From: Thermoanaerobaculia bacterium
Lineage (GTDB): Bacteria > Acidobacteriota > Thermoanaerobaculia > Multivoradales > Multivoraceae
DNA: 64,000 nucleotides
Assembly (NCBI GenBank): GCA_022822365.1
Contig: JAJEBV010000016.1
Coordinates: forward strand, 215,051-279,050
Reading direction: 5' to 3'
How positions within the stretch are numbered: the stretch's first letter is position 1; each line of letters begins with the position of its first letter. The translations under genes were made by a program, and so were the position numbers. The notes under the pieces were generated by a model that made no database searches, was not told the DNA's origin, and saw nothing but the letters and a program-made list of their open reading frames with translations. This document shows, in pieces, positions 63,090-64,000 of this stretch.

Positions 63090-64000
63090 TTGACGAACAC
63101 GGCCGTAGGAATCAGCGGCTTCGGCGGCTACGTGCCGGAGCGCGTGATGACGAACGAGGACTGGACCCGGTACGTAGACACTTCCGACGAGTGGATCGTG
63201 GAACGCACCGGCATCCACCGGCGCCGCGTTGCGGCCGAGGATGAGTCCACCGCCGACCTGGCAACGGCCGCCGCCAGATCGGCCCTCGAGAGCCGCGGTA
63301 TCGGCCCCGAAGAGATCGACGAGATCATCGTCGCCACGGACACGCCTGAGGTCTACACGCCGGATACAGCCTCCTTCGTCCAGCGAAAGCTCGGCGCCCG
63401 CCAGGTGCCTTCCTACGACCTTGGCGGCAGCGGCTGCGCCGGCTTCGTGCAGGCCATGGACGTCGCCCGCTCGCGCGTGCAGACCGGCACCCGCCGGGTG
63501 CTCGTGATCGGTGTCGAGCTCATTACACGTCTCGTGAGCTGGAAGATCCGGGAGACGTGTGTGCTGTTCGGCGACGCCGCGGCCGGAGTGATCGTCGAGC
63601 GCGGACCGCAGATGGCCGAGATCCTCGGCGCCAGGACCGGCACCGACGGCAGCCAGTGGAGCATCCTGACGTTGGAGATCGGAGGCACCCGCAAGCCGTT
63701 CAGCCTCGAGTACGCGCAGAAGGAAGAGCACCTGAAGCTGATCATGGAGGGCCGGGCCGTGTTCCGGCACGCCGTCCATCGCATGTCGCAGGTCGGCCTC
63801 GACGTGCTGGAAGCGGTGGGCGCGAAGCTCGAAGACGTGGCAATGATCGTGCCCCACCAGGCGAACCTGCGCATCGTCCAGGCGGTCGCGAAGAACCTGT
63901 CCGTGCCGATGGAGAAGGTCTACACGAACCTCCAGGAGTACGGCAACACCGGCTCGGCATCGGTTCCCCTGGCGCTGTGGGAAGCCCACAGCAAGGGCCG
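63090..64000 (+). CDS. fabH: 3-oxoacyl-ACP synthase III (FabH-like), cut by the right edge
   Basis: 303 codons of a ketosynthase III run off the window. Catalytic Cys116 in GGSGCAGFVQAM, His in VPHQANLRI and Asn in EYGNTGSAS are all present. It should condense an acyl-CoA with malonyl-ACP to start fatty acid synthesis, or act in a secondary pathway. The start is a TTG with GGAG 5 bases upstream (TAGGAGACCAC); no ATG or GTG fits the start of the fold. Confidence 0.85.
   Translation, partial: MTNTAVGISGFGGYVPERVMTNEDWTRYVDTSDEWIVERTGIHRRRVAAEDESTADLATAAARSALESRGIGPEEIDEIIVATDTPEVYTPDTASFVQRKLGARQVPSYDLGGSGCAGFVQAMDVARSRVQTGTRRVLVIGVELITRLVSWKIRETCVLFGDAAAGVIVERGPQMAEILGARTGTDGSQWSILTLEIGGTRKPFSLEYAQKEEHLKLIMEGRAVFRHAVHRMSQVGLDVLEAVGAKLEDVAMIVPHQANLRIVQAVAKNLSVPMEKVYTNLQEYGNTGSASVPLALWEAHSKG

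Overview
The window is very GC-rich, gene-dense DNA from a free-living or host-associated bacterium, most likely an acidobacterium. The best taxonomic pointer is the secreted VWFA-type protein at 58262-60025, whose layout matches the von Willebrand A family typical of Acidobacteriota. PQQ enzymes, TonB receptors, Tat-exported enzymes, a tricorn protease and several secreted paralogues fit that assignment. This is inference from gene content; there is no rRNA in the window. No rRNA, tRNA, CRISPR array, prophage or insertion sequence was recognised. No gap between genes exceeds about 200 bases.

Layout. 1-1440: a methyltransferase running off the left edge, a small membrane protein and an AbrB/PIN toxin-antitoxin pair. 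1586-7630: acyl-CoA type metabolism (SDR, enoyl-CoA hydratase), a giant fused indolepyruvate:ferredoxin oxidoreductase and an exported thioredoxin-like protein. 7741-16124: a PQQ dehydrogenase lipoprotein, an acyl-CoA dehydrogenase, small envelope proteins, a PHP/DUF3604 lipoprotein, a P-loop ATPase and a nitronate monooxygenase. 16140-25424: a membrane protein with a well-defined candidate promoter and operator, an RraA-like aldolase, then a leftward envelope operon of TonB receptor, outer-membrane protein, secreted protein, PhoD phosphatase and Tat amidase. 25624-39281: a DUF6152 protein, an AAA+ ATPase behind a perfect 16-bp inverted repeat, a cytochrome c/PQQ dehydrogenase, four members of one secreted family, an epimerase, a probable AhpD-like selenoprotein, a PMT-like membrane protein and a DUF547-radical SAM fusion. 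39459-48425: rhodanese lipoprotein, second TonB receptor, CopC/CopD, two tandem Nramp-related transporters and a beta-propeller lipoprotein. 48513-57471: VOC protein, heme c/copper monooxygenase-like protein, DUF2911 protein, ParDE-type toxin-antitoxin with three iterons, a Tat TIM-barrel protein, tricorn protease, methyltransferase and DoxX. 57489-64000: SDR, VWFA protein and Baeyer-Villiger monooxygenase in one overlapping operon, a CaiB CoA-transferase and a FabH-like synthase cut by the right edge.

The most notable result is the gene at 33788-34846. An in-frame TGA falls exactly at the second redox residue of an AhpD-type CxxCxxxH site, giving CxxUxxxH. A perfect 7-bp stem-loop follows at the spacing expected of a bacterial SECIS. 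Read as an ordinary stop it would leave two meaningless fragments; read as selenocysteine it is one 352-residue AhpD-like protein, translationally coupled to a secreted protein upstream.

Two other patterns run through the window. The first is a family of about 30-bp hairpin repeats (eight good copies, two inside coding sequence in frame) whose stems covary. The second is a set of TAnnnT hexamers 6-12 bases before start codons that lack a ribosome binding site, suggesting leaderless transcripts.
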